Shown: positions 25,513 through 35,814, counted from the stretch's first letter. The stretch is DNA of 64,000 nucleotides from Shewanella woodyi ATCC 51908 (GCF_000019525.1 NC_010506.1:5394001-5458000), one strand, 5' to 3'. The notes: a model not told the origin generated them from the sequence alone. A program made the numbers and translations.

Positions 25513-27561
25513 ATGCTAACGAAAAAGATATTACCGACCCTGCTATGGACTGCGATTGCAGGCAGTTTAGTACTCACAGGTTGCTCTCAGACCCAAGCAC
25601 CCACAACACTTGCCAAGCAGGTTCAACAAGCTCAGCTGATCCCTCTCGAATCCTTCTTTGATGAGCAAGATATCAGCAAGCTGTCCGCTTCAAGAGATGG
25701 CAAGTGGTTAGCTTTTTTTAAGGAGTATCAGGGTGCTAGCAATATCTACCTCATGCCAGCAGGAGGGGAGCTCAGTGAGGCTTTTGCCATCACCACATCA
25801 AAAGATCCCATTAATAGTTTTCGCTGGTCAACCGAAGCTAATGAGATCTTCTTCCTCAGAGATACAGCGGGTAATGAAAATACTCAGGTATACAGGCTCA
25901 CCCTTGATACCACTCAAGCTAAACCTGTCCCAAGCGTGACAGCACTGACTCACAATAGTGGGGTGGTCTACAACATACTCAAACAGCCTAAAGAGAATCC
26001 CAACACTCTGGTGTTAATGTCTAATCAGGATAATCCACAGCAACGAGATATCTATCGTCTTGAGCTCGATTCCGGCAAGATCACCAATATTTTTGCTAAC
26101 ACCTACGGCTTTTCGCAAGTTGAGGTAAATAAGCAGGGGCGGCCTATGTTGGGAACCAGTAGTAATCCCGACAATACTAGCGATCTTTATGCCAATATTG
26201 ATGGGAAATGGACCAGCCTAATTAAGACCCAGTTCGGTGAAAGCATCAATATTTTGAGTTTTGATGAGACAAGTAAACAGGCCTATATCAGTGCAGATAT
26301 CGATGGTCGAGACAAGCAGGAACTGCTGCGCCTGAATATGACCAGTGGCAAACTGACCACTGTGCATAAAGATCCTAACAATGAATCTGATGTCTATGAG
26401 GTAATTTTTAATGATAAAGGTGAGCCGTTAGCTGTCTCCTATTACGGTGGACGCCTGCGTACTTACCCACTGGACAGCACCTTCGCCCAGCGGTGGCAAC
26501 AGATTAACGATCAGTTTAAACAAGATGTCGAGATCACCATCACCGACAGAAACGAGAAAACTGGCCTATGGCAACTCCATGTCGCCAGCGATGTGGATAT
26601 GGGCAGTGACTACCGATACACAGTAGAGACTGGTGAAGTCAGCTTACTGTTAAAGCAGGAGCCTATTATCAAACCTGAGCTATTATCAAAGCGTCAATCT
26701 ATCTCCTATCAAGCGAGAGATGGCGTCACGATTCAAGCTTACCTCACGCTGCCTAAGGGACAAACTGGCGATCTCCCCACTATTATTCTGCCCCACGGTG
26801 GCCCTTGGGCTAGAGACTATTGGACCTTAAGCTCTGGCTATTTCAACCCCATTGCCCAACTGCTGGCAAATCGCGGCTATGCCGTGCTGCAACCAAACTT
26901 TCGTGCATCTACAGGCTTTGGTAAGCGTTTCCTTAACTTAGGTAACAAAAACTGGGGAACTGGTAGCATGCAGAACGATCTCACCGACGGGGCTCACTAC
27001 CTAATCGAACAGGGGATCGCCGATAAACAGCGTCTTGGGATCATGGGAGCCTCTTATGGCGGTTATGCAGCACTGGCTGGAGCGACATTCACACCGGATC
27101 TATACCAAGCGGTGATCTCCTATGTCGGGCCCTCAAGCTTAATTACCCTACTTGAGTCATTCCCACCTCACTTCCGCCCCTATTTAGGCCAATTCTACAG
27201 CGCGGTAGGCGATCCGGAGATAGCGTCTGACAGAGTCGATATGCTGGCACGCTCTCCCATTAACTTCGTCGATAACATCAAGGCGCCCTTGATGTTAGTT
27301 CAAGGCGCTAACGACCCAAGAGTCACGCAACTTGAGTCCGATAATATCGCCAGAGTCATGAACAAACAGCAGCTACCCGTCGAATATATTCTGGCGAAAG
27401 ATGAGGGCCATGGTTTTCGTAAACGCGATAATAAACTCGCCTATATTCTGGCCATGGAGCAGTTTTTTGCCAAGCACTTAGGGGGACGAGTTGATAATCG
27501 AGTCACGCCGTCACTTGCCACACATCTAGATACACTCAAGGTTGATGTGAGTCGCTTGTAA
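25513..27561 (+). CDS. S9 family prolyl oligopeptidase, exported lipoprotein
   Basis: 682 residues. The signal peptide with lipobox LTGC (Cys24) suggests membrane anchoring facing the periplasm. An N-terminal beta-propeller (about 40-390) precedes the alpha/beta hydrolase domain with nucleophile GASYGG (Ser514), Asp in GANDPRV and His in DEGHGF. It would cleave short peptides, perhaps ahead of uptake by the peptide transporter encoded downstream in the opposite direction. Confidence 0.87.
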   Translation: MLTKKILPTLLWTAIAGSLVLTGCSQTQAPTTLAKQVQQAQLIPLESFFDEQDISKLSASRDGKWLAFFKEYQGASNIYLMPAGGELSEAFAITTSKDPINSFRWSTEANEIFFLRDTAGNENTQVYRLTLDTTQAKPVPSVTALTHNSGVVYNILKQPKENPNTLVLMSNQDNPQQRDIYRLELDSGKITNIFANTYGFSQVEVNKQGRPMLGTSSNPDNTSDLYANIDGKWTSLIKTQFGESINILSFDETSKQAYISADIDGRDKQELLRLNMTSGKLTTVHKDPNNESDVYEVIFNDKGEPLAVSYYGGRLRTYPLDSTFAQRWQQINDQFKQDVEITITDRNEKTGLWQLHVASDVDMGSDYRYTVETGEVSLLLKQEPIIKPELLSKRQSISYQARDGVTIQAYLTLPKGQTGDLPTIILPHGGPWARDYWTLSSGYFNPIAQLLANRGYAVLQPNFRASTGFGKRFLNLGNKNWGTGSMQNDLTDGAHYLIEQGIADKQRLGIMGASYGGYAALAGATFTPDLYQAVISYVGPSSLITLLESFPPHFRPYLGQFYSAVGDPEIASDRVDMLARSPINFVDNIKAPLMLVQGANDPRVTQLESDNIARVMNKQQLPVEYILAKDEGHGFRKRDNKLAYILAMEQFFAKHLGGRVDNRVTPSLATHLDTLKVDVSRL

Positions 27562-27589
27562 TTCCAATCAGTATAAATATCACTTCCTC

Positions 27590-27620
27590 AGGCCTAGGTT
27601 TTAATTCCTAGGCCTTTTCC
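27590..27620 (+). terminator. Intrinsic terminator
   Basis: GGCCTAGG, 8-base loop, CCTAGGCC, then TTTTCCTTT, between the convergent peptidase and POT transporter genes. Confidence 0.75.
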
Positions 27621-27621
27621 T

Positions 27622-29172
27622 TTAATCCACATCCCACATCCAACGTTTCAGCAGAGGCGTTAACACTAAGGTCAGCGCCGCTCCGGCAAAGGCGATCCAC
27701 ATGATATCGGTATAAAGCAGAGTAAAGCTTTGGTGTTGGGTTAGTCCCAGCTGCTCAGCCGAGCTGTTTCCCGCAAGAAGGGCTGCGATATACTCAGCAA
27801 TTGCCGAGCCTAAAAACCACAACCCCATCATCAAGCCAACTATTTTACCCGCCGATAGTTTAGTTATCATCGACAAGCCAATGGGAGAGATACATAACTC
27901 CCCCGTTGTGTGCAATAAGTAAGCAAGTACTAACCAACCCATAGCAACCTGCTGATCACCTTTAGAAAACGCCAGCCCCATAACCAAAGCTAAGAATCCT
28001 AATCCCACCTGTAGCAAGCCTAAGGCAAACTTCATCGGCGTACTTGGGGCTACTCCTTTTTGAATCATCCACTGCCAGCTTTTAGCAAATAATGGCGCCA
28101 GTAAAATAATAAAGATCGCATTGAGTGACTGGAACATGGGCGCTGGGATCTCAACCCCAAATAACACCCTATCGGTAACGCGATCGGCGAACAGGTTCAT
28201 TGAGCTTCCCGATTGCAAAAAACAGAGAAAGAAAACCGTCGACATCATCACTAGGCTAACTGCAGCATAGAGTTTCTGCCTCACCTCAAGTGAAACCTCT
28301 TGGATGCAGTACCAAACCAGCCATACAGCGATAGCCACAAAACTAAAACCTAGCAAGCCGCCCACCACCTGATGATCGCCAATCACCAAGGCCACCAGCA
28401 TAACCATCACAATGGCAAAAGCATAGATAAGGTGCTCTCGGGTAAAACGCCACCAAAGTGATTCGGTCAACATCTGCTTGTCAGGCGTTTCAGCAAAGCC
28501 CTTAAGGTGCTTCTGACCTCCAAGAAAAACCACTAGCCCCAGTAACATACCAAAGCCTGCTAAGCCAAAACCGTATGACCATCCATACTGAGTGCCTACA
28601 TAACCGCACACAATAGAAGAGAGCGCAGCGCCGATATTAATACCCATATAAAACAGAGTAAATCCGGCATCTTTTCTAGGATCGTTTCTATCATAAAGCT
28701 TACCCACTATGGTCGAGATGTTAGGTTTTAAGAAGCCAACTCCCACTATGATGAAAGAGAGCGACAGGTAAAACATCGATAATCCAGTACTCTCGACTTT
28801 GTTACCTAGATCATCGATATAAGCAGCTTGCCCCTCAAAAGCCATACCGAAGTGGCCTAGACAGAGCAAGATGGCGCCAAAGGTCACCGCTCGCTTACCA
28901 CCCAGGTACCGATCCGCCAGCACTCCACCCACTAAAGGCAAGGCGTAAACCAGCGCGAAGTAGTTACCGAATATATTGGCCGCTTCAAGATCACTAAACA
29001 GGAAGTGATCTGTCAGATAGAAGATAAGCAGAGCCTTTAAGCCATAAAAACTAAAGCGCTCCCACATCTCGGTAAAAAAGCACACATAAAGCCCCTTAGG
29101 GTGGGCTAAGTTTGCCTCTCCTAAGGTCTGGTCCACCGTATCTGCTTCGGTTAATTCCACCCTGGTTTCCAT
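27622..29172 (-). CDS. POT-family proton-dependent oligopeptide transporter
   Basis: 516 residues with about 14 membrane segments. The signature ExxERFSFYG (EMWERFSFYGLKALL, near residue 35) for proton coupling, and the PTR motif FTLFYMGINIGAALSS (near residue 165), are both present. It imports di- and tripeptides with protons. It is convergent with a periplasmic peptidase gene and divergent from a ToxR-like regulator gene with TPRs. Confidence 0.9.
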   Translation of the reverse strand: METRVELTEADTVDQTLGEANLAHPKGLYVCFFTEMWERFSFYGLKALLIFYLTDHFLFSDLEAANIFGNYFALVYALPLVGGVLADRYLGGKRAVTFGAILLCLGHFGMAFEGQAAYIDDLGNKVESTGLSMFYLSLSFIIVGVGFLKPNISTIVGKLYDRNDPRKDAGFTLFYMGINIGAALSSIVCGYVGTQYGWSYGFGLAGFGMLLGLVVFLGGQKHLKGFAETPDKQMLTESLWWRFTREHLIYAFAIVMVMLVALVIGDHQVVGGLLGFSFVAIAVWLVWYCIQEVSLEVRQKLYAAVSLVMMSTVFFLCFLQSGSSMNLFADRVTDRVLFGVEIPAPMFQSLNAIFIILLAPLFAKSWQWMIQKGVAPSTPMKFALGLLQVGLGFLALVMGLAFSKGDQQVAMGWLVLAYLLHTTGELCISPIGLSMITKLSAGKIVGLMMGLWFLGSAIAEYIAALLAGNSSAEQLGLTQHQSFTLLYTDIMWIAFAGAALTLVLTPLLKRWMWDVD

Positions 29173-29356
29173 GACAGCTTCTTCTTTTAATTTTTTGTCT
29201 TATTAGGCTATACCTAAGGCTTACCGCTCAACTTGAAGCTAAGGTGAAAGCTTAAGTAAGAGTTGGTGAAGCTTGGTGAAAGCCGTTGCAGTTTAGTGAA
29301 GTCGAGGTAAAGTAGGGTTAACAAGCTAACGCAGTGAAAAAGAGTAGGAGAGAAAT

Positions 29357-30964
29357 ATCAACTACCGCTACCAATTTGCCGATCTCGATCTCAATACCCA
29401 ATTGGGTACTTTAGTTCGCAATAAGACCCAAGAGGTGAAGCTACCTTGGCTAAGCTACCGCCTATTGTGCGTGTTATGCGAATCAGCACCAGGGATCGTC
29501 AGCCAACAGGAGTTGATTGAGCGGATCTGGCCTGAGATAGTAGTGGGGGATGAAACCTTAAAGCAGAGAATTAAGCTTCTGCGCCGTGTATTAGATGACA
29601 ACGCGGCAGATCCAACCTACATAGAGGCGATCCGTGGTCGAGGTTACCGTCTTATCCCCCATGTAGAGATAACGGCGATTCCAGATCCCAGCCTCTCGGT
29701 TAAGCTTAACCTTGCCACCGATACTCATGTGGCCCCAGCAAATGGCAGCAGCTATCCCCTTTATTGGAAAGTCACCTCTCTCACTCTAGCCTTTGTGGTG
29801 ATTATTCTTGCTTGTATCGCCCTGCTCTACTCTTCAAGCCGCACTATTCCACAGCCGGTTTCACAAACTTTAGCCGCTAAGATTGCCAGTGGCTTCGATA
29901 ATGAACTCTATGAGAATGGACTGGATTACTACCATAGGTACAGAGAGGAGGATAACAAGCTTGCCATAGAGCTGTTTAACTCCGCCATCGAGATCAATCC
30001 CAATATGGCCCGAGCCTATGCAGGGCTATCAGATGCCTATAGTCAGGGAATATTTCAGTTTAATGGCCCCTCCGACTGGCAACAACTGGCGATCGATGCC
30101 GCTTACAAGGCGATTGCACTGGATCCCAATCTGGCACAAGGCTATAAATCTCTGGGTCTGGCCTACTACAATCGAGGCTGGTTAACCAAGGCGATATCTG
30201 CCAACTTAAAGGCAGTACAGAAACGTAAAAATTACAACGAGGCCATGTCAAACCTCGGCTTTATCTACCGAGAGATGGGGCAACTTAAACAAGCGCTTCA
30301 CTGGATAGACAAGGCGCTAGAGGCTGACCCAAGTAACAGTGTCAGCATGCTACATAAAGCGCAGATTCTCTTTGCTCTCGCACAATATCCGCAGGCCAAC
30401 ATCTGGCTAGAAAAAGCACTGCAGCTTCAGCCGGACTCTCTACTGGCCAATAACACTCAGGGGCAGAGTTTGCTACAACAGGGGCTATTTCTCCAAGCTA
30501 AAGCCCACTATCAGGAGTTAATTGCACGTTACCCAAAGCAGTTAGTGTTTATCGAGGGACTCGCCAATGCTCTGCTCTATTTAGGTGAAGAGGAGCAGGC
30601 AAGAGAGTTGGCAAAACAGCTCATTCAATCAGATAACCGACAGGTAAAAGTTCGAGGCGAGCTACTGAGTTACTTAGCCAATGAGCAGGGTACACAGGCG
30701 CAATTAGCCCACCTTGAGCAAAGGTTTAAACAGGAACTTGCCCTAGGCTCAGACAGACCCAGCGACAGCATGTCACTGGCTCGCCTTTACGCCAAGAGTC
30801 AGGCAAATGATAAAAGCTATCGCTATCTTATACAGGCGATAAACCAAGGTTGGTTAGCAAGGAACCTAGTGATCATGGATCCTAGCTTTAAAGCAATAAA
30901 AGAGGAGGTAAGCTTTAATCAGCTCATTGATGAGATGGATAATCAGAGGACGAGGCAACAATAA
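29357..30964 (+). CDS. ToxR/CadC-like winged-helix regulator with TPR domain
   Basis: About 536 residues: winged helix (1-105), one membrane segment (about 140-160) and a TPR-rich C-terminal half (ARAYAGLSDAYSQG and repeats). The first ATG/GTG/TTG in frame is a TTG at 29402, but that would remove the first strand of the winged helix. In-frame codons upstream read NYRYQFADLDLNTQ, which is family sequence. An ideal AGGAG sits six bases before ATC at 29357, with a TAG at 29345. I therefore suggest initiation at the rare codon ATC. The gene is divergent from the peptide transporter and may regulate it. Confidence 0.75.
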   Translation: MNYRYQFADLDLNTQLGTLVRNKTQEVKLPWLSYRLLCVLCESAPGIVSQQELIERIWPEIVVGDETLKQRIKLLRRVLDDNAADPTYIEAIRGRGYRLIPHVEITAIPDPSLSVKLNLATDTHVAPANGSSYPLYWKVTSLTLAFVVIILACIALLYSSSRTIPQPVSQTLAAKIASGFDNELYENGLDYYHRYREEDNKLAIELFNSAIEINPNMARAYAGLSDAYSQGIFQFNGPSDWQQLAIDAAYKAIALDPNLAQGYKSLGLAYYNRGWLTKAISANLKAVQKRKNYNEAMSNLGFIYREMGQLKQALHWIDKALEADPSNSVSMLHKAQILFALAQYPQANIWLEKALQLQPDSLLANNTQGQSLLQQGLFLQAKAHYQELIARYPKQLVFIEGLANALLYLGEEEQARELAKQLIQSDNRQVKVRGELLSYLANEQGTQAQLAHLEQRFKQELALGSDRPSDSMSLARLYAKSQANDKSYRYLIQAINQGWLARNLVIMDPSFKAIKEEVSFNQLIDEMDNQRTRQQ

Positions 30965-31094
30965 GAGTGCTTTTGGCTGCCTACTTCTGCGTTGAATGAA
31001 CTCATAAGGGAATAACCATTATGTCATCCATTCGCTTGAATTAGCTTGCCAAAAAGCACTCTAAGGAGATGGGTGGGCTTATTTTGCTCTGGCG

Positions 31095-32642
31095 TTAAGC
31101 AGTTATCGCTTCTGCCTCTTCCATATCTTCAAGCCTTAGAATTTTGAAGTCAAAATAGGCATAGCTTGCACTGATTAATGGACAAACAAGATTAAAGAAG
31201 GCAAATGGAAGGTAGGCAATGGTCGCCACCCCTAAGGTGCTAGCCATATAAGCACCGCAAGTATTCCAAGGCACAAGAGGACTAGTGATGGTTGCCGAGT
31301 CTTCAAGGGCACGACTCAGGTTTACTGGTGCTAAACCATGTTTGGTATACTCAACTTTGAGCATTCTGCCTGGCAGTATGATGGCGATAAATTGATCCGC
31401 AGTGATAAGGTTAGCTCCGATACAGCTGACAAGTGTCGTCAATATCAAGCTACCACTGGACTTAACAAACACCAGCATACTCTGCAAAATTCGTTTAAGC
31501 AGACCAGTTCGCTCCATCACGCCACCAAACGCCATTGCACACAGGATCAACCATACCGTATTGATCATGCTGCCCATACCACCACGGCTTAATAGGCTAT
31601 CTATCATTGAGTTACCAGTATTGGCTGTATAACCATTAAACATGGCGATCCAGATCCCCTTAATAAGCGCAATGGCGGGAAGCAGCTCAGGATCGTTGAC
31701 AAACTTAAGCACATTATCGAACTGGAATAGTGCAGCACAAACTGCTCCCGCCATGGTACCAACAATCACAGTGGGAAAAGCTGGCATCTTTTTATAGGCT
31801 AAAGCCAGAACTACAAGCAGCGGAATAAGCAGATGAAGGCCGGGTGAGAACTGGGTTTGCAGCACGGCCATGGTTCTAGCCAACTCCGCACCCGTTGCAG
31901 GGATCTCGGTATTAAAACCTAAAAAGAGAAAACCAATCAGCGCAATAATAATGCTAGGCACTGTCGTCCACGCCATATGCCGTATATGGCTAAAAAGATC
32001 AGTACCAGCAACGGCTGGTGCCAGATTAGTTGTATCAGACATTGGCGACATCTTATCGCCAAAGTAAGCGCCACTGATAATCGCACCAGCAGTGATCTCA
32101 ATGTTTAACCCCATGGCGCCCGCTACGCCAATCAGCGCGATACCTAAGGTGCCAGCGACCGTCCATGAGCTACCGATACTGATGGCTACAATGGCACAGA
32201 GCAGACAAGATGCGGCATAGAAATACTCAGGGTTTAAGATCTTCATCCCGTAGTAGATCATGGTAGGCACAGTACCGGAGAGGATCCAGGTACCGATAAG
32301 TGAGCCCACAGTGAAGAGGATAAGCAGGGCTCCTGTTGCCATGGAGACACTACTCACAATCCCCTTCTCCATCTCCTTCCAGCTATAACCGTTCTTCACG
32401 CCAATAATCAAGGCAACACACGCAGCCATAATCAGGGCTATCTGGTTTGCGCCCGATGAACTGTCAGAGGAGAAGAGATAAACCGCAGCGGTTAACATCA
32501 CCACTAGAGCAAAGATAGGAATAAGTGCATCAAATAAGCTAGGTTGCTTATGTTTATCCTCTGGGCCCTTAGGTTCAGACGAATTTGAGCCTGGTTGCGA
32601 ATGGGATGCTGATTGCTGGGGAGCAGTTTTTGAGGTCATCAC
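31095..32642 (-). CDS. nhaC: NhaC-family Na+/H+ antiporter
   Basis: 515 residues with about 12 membrane segments and a charged, low-complexity N-terminal tail of about 35 residues. NhaC-like features include SSWTVAGTLGIALIGVA and GDKMSPMSDTTNLAPA (near residue 200) and LVPWNTCGAYM near the end. It exchanges sodium for protons at the inner membrane, as expected in a marine organism; related antiporters exchanging organic acids cannot be excluded. Confidence 0.85.
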   Translation of the reverse strand: MMTSKTAPQQSASHSQPGSNSSEPKGPEDKHKQPSLFDALIPIFALVVMLTAAVYLFSSDSSSGANQIALIMAACVALIIGVKNGYSWKEMEKGIVSSVSMATGALLILFTVGSLIGTWILSGTVPTMIYYGMKILNPEYFYAASCLLCAIVAISIGSSWTVAGTLGIALIGVAGAMGLNIEITAGAIISGAYFGDKMSPMSDTTNLAPAVAGTDLFSHIRHMAWTTVPSIIIALIGFLFLGFNTEIPATGAELARTMAVLQTQFSPGLHLLIPLLVVLALAYKKMPAFPTVIVGTMAGAVCAALFQFDNVLKFVNDPELLPAIALIKGIWIAMFNGYTANTGNSMIDSLLSRGGMGSMINTVWLILCAMAFGGVMERTGLLKRILQSMLVFVKSSGSLILTTLVSCIGANLITADQFIAIILPGRMLKVEYTKHGLAPVNLSRALEDSATITSPLVPWNTCGAYMASTLGVATIAYLPFAFFNLVCPLISASYAYFDFKILRLEDMEEAEAITA

Positions 32643-32891
32643 TTTTCCTTATTGTTCTTTTTATTTAACCCCGCAAATACCATTCAACGACGGCTTTTTT
32701 ATTGCGCTCGGTCGATCATATTTACATAAAGATAACAACCGAGTCCAACAAGTATACTGATGTTAAATAGCTGACCAAGCCAAGCTAAAGACTAAATATT
32801 CAAACAAAAACCCAATATCACCTATTTATGCACTAATTAAAGATAATCCCTCTATTTTCTATCTAATAATTTAATTTCATCACCCATAAAA

Positions 32892-32923
32892 AACGGCCTT
32901 TTGAGCTAACTCAAAAGGCCGTT
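32892..32923 (-). terminator. Intrinsic terminator of the subtilase unit
   Basis: AACGGCCTTTTGAG, 4-base loop, CTCAAAAGGCCGTT, followed on the minus strand by a T-run (TTTTTT). Confidence 0.85.
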
Positions 32924-32942
32924 ATAACTATTTATATAACAA

Positions 32943-33407
32943 TTACTCTGGATTATATTTGTTGTTTGCTAGCTCAATTTTAACGGCTTTAATGCGACTG
33001 TCATTAAACAGCTCATCGTTTAAATTCAACAGATCAACATTTTCAGCAGCCTTGTAGACAGCGGAGTTGCCATTAGCAAAAACAAGTTTCAGATCTAAAT
33101 CGGTGGCAACAGCTTTCGCATCTTGTCCCTCAATCAAGGTAACAAAAACCAATCCCGTTGCTTTAGAGGTAAGATTAAAGCTGCCTTTAGTAACAAGATC
33201 GCCAGCAAATAGCTTAACCGTGTCAGCAAAATCCGCAGTCGCTGAAGGCTCAATCACTTTATTAAACGTCTGACCATTAACGACAACAGACTCACTAGCC
33301 TCAATTTCAACTGGCGCAGCCAACTCAGGCAGGTTATTCGCCATAGTAAGCGATGAAAATAGAGTAACTGCTGCAGCAGGTAAAAAGATAGATAGTTTCA
33401 TATTCAT
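32943..33407 (-). CDS. Small exported protein encoded with the subtilase
   Basis: 154 residues with a signal peptide (cleavage after TMA). No cysteine and no known family. It lies 6 bp after the subtilase gene and ahead of their shared terminator, so they are co-transcribed. By analogy with small proteins encoded beside secreted subtilases it could be an inhibitor or folding helper; this is inference from position and size. Confidence 0.7.
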   Translation of the reverse strand: MNMKLSIFLPAAAVTLFSSLTMANNLPELAAPVEIEASESVVVNGQTFNKVIEPSATADFADTVKLFAGDLVTKGSFNLTSKATGLVFVTLIEGQDAKAVATDLDLKLVFANGNSAVYKAAENVDLLNLNDELFNDSRIKAVKIELANNKYNPE

Positions 33408-33413
33408 ACTCCT

Positions 33414-35192
33414 TTAGTGGCCGATAACGCGCAGTGACCAGTTCTTGATCACACCTGGCTCTTTGTTATTGTTAAGTGGTACAAAAAATACGTTTGAGCT
33501 GTTGAAGTAAGCGATAAAAGTAAACTGCTCTTCACCGTTGGTATCAATGGCTCTCAAGGTCCACTCACCTTTGGCTTTTTCACCATAGAATTGGTTGCTC
33601 AACAGTAACTGCTGATCAAAGCCTGTGATGCTGGCATCGAGTGACTGACCAACCAGACCATTTCTCGGTGTTTGCAGTACAGAGCGAGTCCCCGCAGGAG
33701 AGATAAGCTCAATGGCTAGATCAGGTAGACGAGCGTGGTCTAAGGTTAACTGCACCTGCACCGACTCTACTGTCACATCATCACTAAACGCAATGCTTGA
33801 CTCACCGCCAACTAAGCTAGCGTCAGGTACTTCAACAGCAAGGTCACTGCTTGCCCACGGGGTGATAACTTGTGGTGGCAGCACACTATTTGTCATACGA
33901 GCGCGGCTCATGGCTTTATCCAAATCTACCGCACCAAAGCCGTAAAATGAGTGAAAATCAACACCCGCAGCATTCGTTGTCCAAGGATCAACCGCTTGGT
34001 AGCTCACCAACTCACCTTTGTTGTTTACAAAGTCCAGACTCACACCTGGATTTTGAGCATCTGTTTTACTCGCCGTTTCAGCCAACAGTGCACGAACATC
34101 TCGCGCCGTTAACGCATGGTTAGTCGACATAATGGCGGCGATAGCACCAGAAGTGTTTGGCGCTGCAGAAGAGGTACCGTTCATGGTACTGGTATAGTTA
34201 CAATCAGGATCTAGCTCAGTTCCACCATGTAGCCCATTACTGCCAAGGCCTGCTGCAGTGTTCATGCCCGCATCACACCCCATCAGATCTGTGGTCACCA
34301 TCGCGGGTGAATTGGTGCCAAACTCGCCTGCTGGCGCAGCAACCCACACATTAGCGCCAACAGATGAATAGCTAGTACGGGTACCATCGGCGGTGATCGC
34401 ACTCGTTACTAAGTTATAGTAGTTAGCATTATCATAGGACTGGTTACTGTTGTGCATAGGCAAGCCTAAATTGTTGCCGCCTGCAAAAAAGTCACCAGGT
34501 AACACAAAGAAACCACCACTTCTAAAGTAGCGATAGCCGTTACCCGCCGATTTAACAAACAGTGCGCCACGTCCCCATGCTGCATTGTCGCTAACATCGG
34601 ACATCACACCAATCTCAAAATTGAATTGAGGATCATCAAAATCAGCCTTGATCGGATCGATTGGGCTAAAACCGTAGCTCTGGTTAAACACTCGCACATC
34701 TTGAGTCGCTGCGCCCTTACCATGTGAGATCAACCAACCTTCAAAGGTTTGCTCAGATAACCAGTTAAATCCAAGTAAAGAGGTGTTAGAAGCAACCCCC
34801 CTCACCCCTTCACCGTTATGGCCTACCGCGCCAATCAAACCAGCAACAGCTGTTCCATGGCCATTGGGATCTTCAGGGTAATCGACAGGAAATGCTGAAT
34901 CAGAAATAAAATTCTGGCTACCTGGAACCACGTTCGCTGCCAGATCTGGGTGGTCTATCTGTACACCAGTATCGATAACAGCCACTTTAATCCCAACTCC
35001 TGCAATGCCAAATGCTTGAGTAAGCTGAGTATTAAGATCGTTACCCGCAGTACCAGATGATTGGGAAAAAGCGTTCTGGCCGGTATTATTTAAGTGCCAC
35101 TGCTGTGAATAGAGTGGATCTGATGCGTAACTTGCCGAAGTGAGCCCGATGCCGACCATAGCTAATGCTAACTTTGAATATTTCAAATTCAT
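33414..35192 (-). CDS. Exported S8 subtilisin-like protease with C-terminal P domain
   Basis: 592 residues from the ATG at 35192 (TTGAGG upstream; the frame opens earlier at a TTG within that ribosome site). After the signal peptide (to about residue 23) comes the catalytic domain with AVIDTGVQIDHPDL (Asp74), NGHGTAVAG (His112) and NGTSSAAP (Ser341). The C-terminal 130 residues form a proprotein-convertase P domain (LTLDHARLPDLAIELISP). There is no long propeptide: the mature domain starts almost directly after the signal, as in kexin-like Aeromonas proteases that rely on a separate chaperone. Confidence 0.88.
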   Translation of the reverse strand: MNLKYSKLALAMVGIGLTSASYASDPLYSQQWHLNNTGQNAFSQSSGTAGNDLNTQLTQAFGIAGVGIKVAVIDTGVQIDHPDLAANVVPGSQNFISDSAFPVDYPEDPNGHGTAVAGLIGAVGHNGEGVRGVASNTSLLGFNWLSEQTFEGWLISHGKGAATQDVRVFNQSYGFSPIDPIKADFDDPQFNFEIGVMSDVSDNAAWGRGALFVKSAGNGYRYFRSGGFFVLPGDFFAGGNNLGLPMHNSNQSYDNANYYNLVTSAITADGTRTSYSSVGANVWVAAPAGEFGTNSPAMVTTDLMGCDAGMNTAAGLGSNGLHGGTELDPDCNYTSTMNGTSSAAPNTSGAIAAIMSTNHALTARDVRALLAETASKTDAQNPGVSLDFVNNKGELVSYQAVDPWTTNAAGVDFHSFYGFGAVDLDKAMSRARMTNSVLPPQVITPWASSDLAVEVPDASLVGGESSIAFSDDVTVESVQVQLTLDHARLPDLAIELISPAGTRSVLQTPRNGLVGQSLDASITGFDQQLLLSNQFYGEKAKGEWTLRAIDTNGEEQFTFIAYFNSSNVFFVPLNNNKEPGVIKNWSLRVIGH

Positions 35193-35204
35193 ATTAAGCC
35201 TCAA

Positions 35205-35814
35205 ATGATTAGTAATTATTATTTTTCACCGCGTAAATGAATAAAAATTCAATCTTCGCAGGCGTTTTTTGACATTACATGATTCACATTAAGGCCGACA
35301 TAAGCTTTACTTTAAAACCCCAAAATCGAGTAACAAAAAATTTACATAGCAAAAATAGTGGTACTCTGAATGAAGGGATAAACTCAAACCAAAGATAGTT
35401 AACAATCAATAGGATAGATAACAAGCTGCAAGTTTAACTACAATTTAATTAGTAAGTTACAAAATATCGAAGGAAACGACAATTAGTGGGTGAATCGACA
35501 GTAAAATTGGGGCTTTCAAGCATTATGCTAATAAATAAATATGCAAAAAAAGCATTAGATAGCAACATTTGCGCTACAAACAGACTTGTTTACTTGACTC
35601 TTAAATGATAATGACAGCGTTATCATTTCTAATTTATAGTCTGTGGAGAAATAGAGTTATCGCATAAATATGTAGTAAATGATTAGCTAGAGTTTAAAGG
35701 ACAGTTAAGAGAATCTCTCACTCTATGTGAGAGACCGAAATCCGTCCTTTCATTCACCCCCTCATTTCACTAACATACGCCCTAAGATGAGAGAAGATTA
35801 ACCAAGGCAAAGAC
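35205..35814. other. Intergenic region with one clear palindrome
   Basis: About 610 bp without a gene, AT-rich. It holds the promoters of the subtilase (minus) and the pyrophosphohydrolase (plus), a perfect inverted repeat at 35603-35628, and a CTCTCAC/GTGAGAG hairpin (35714-35732) in the probable leader of the latter. Confidence 0.5.
35603..35628. promoter_or_regulatory. Perfect 9+8+9 inverted repeat (candidate operator)
   Basis: AAATGATAA, TGACAGCG, TTATCATTT. It overlaps a possible -35 region (TTGACT at 35594), about 190 bp before the pyrophosphohydrolase start. It partly resembles a Fur box (GATAATGATAATCATTATC) but the centre does not fit well. Confidence 0.5.

Noticed and set aside
25513..29172. 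Peptidase and POT transporter as one operon
   Set aside because: They are convergent and separated by a strong terminator.
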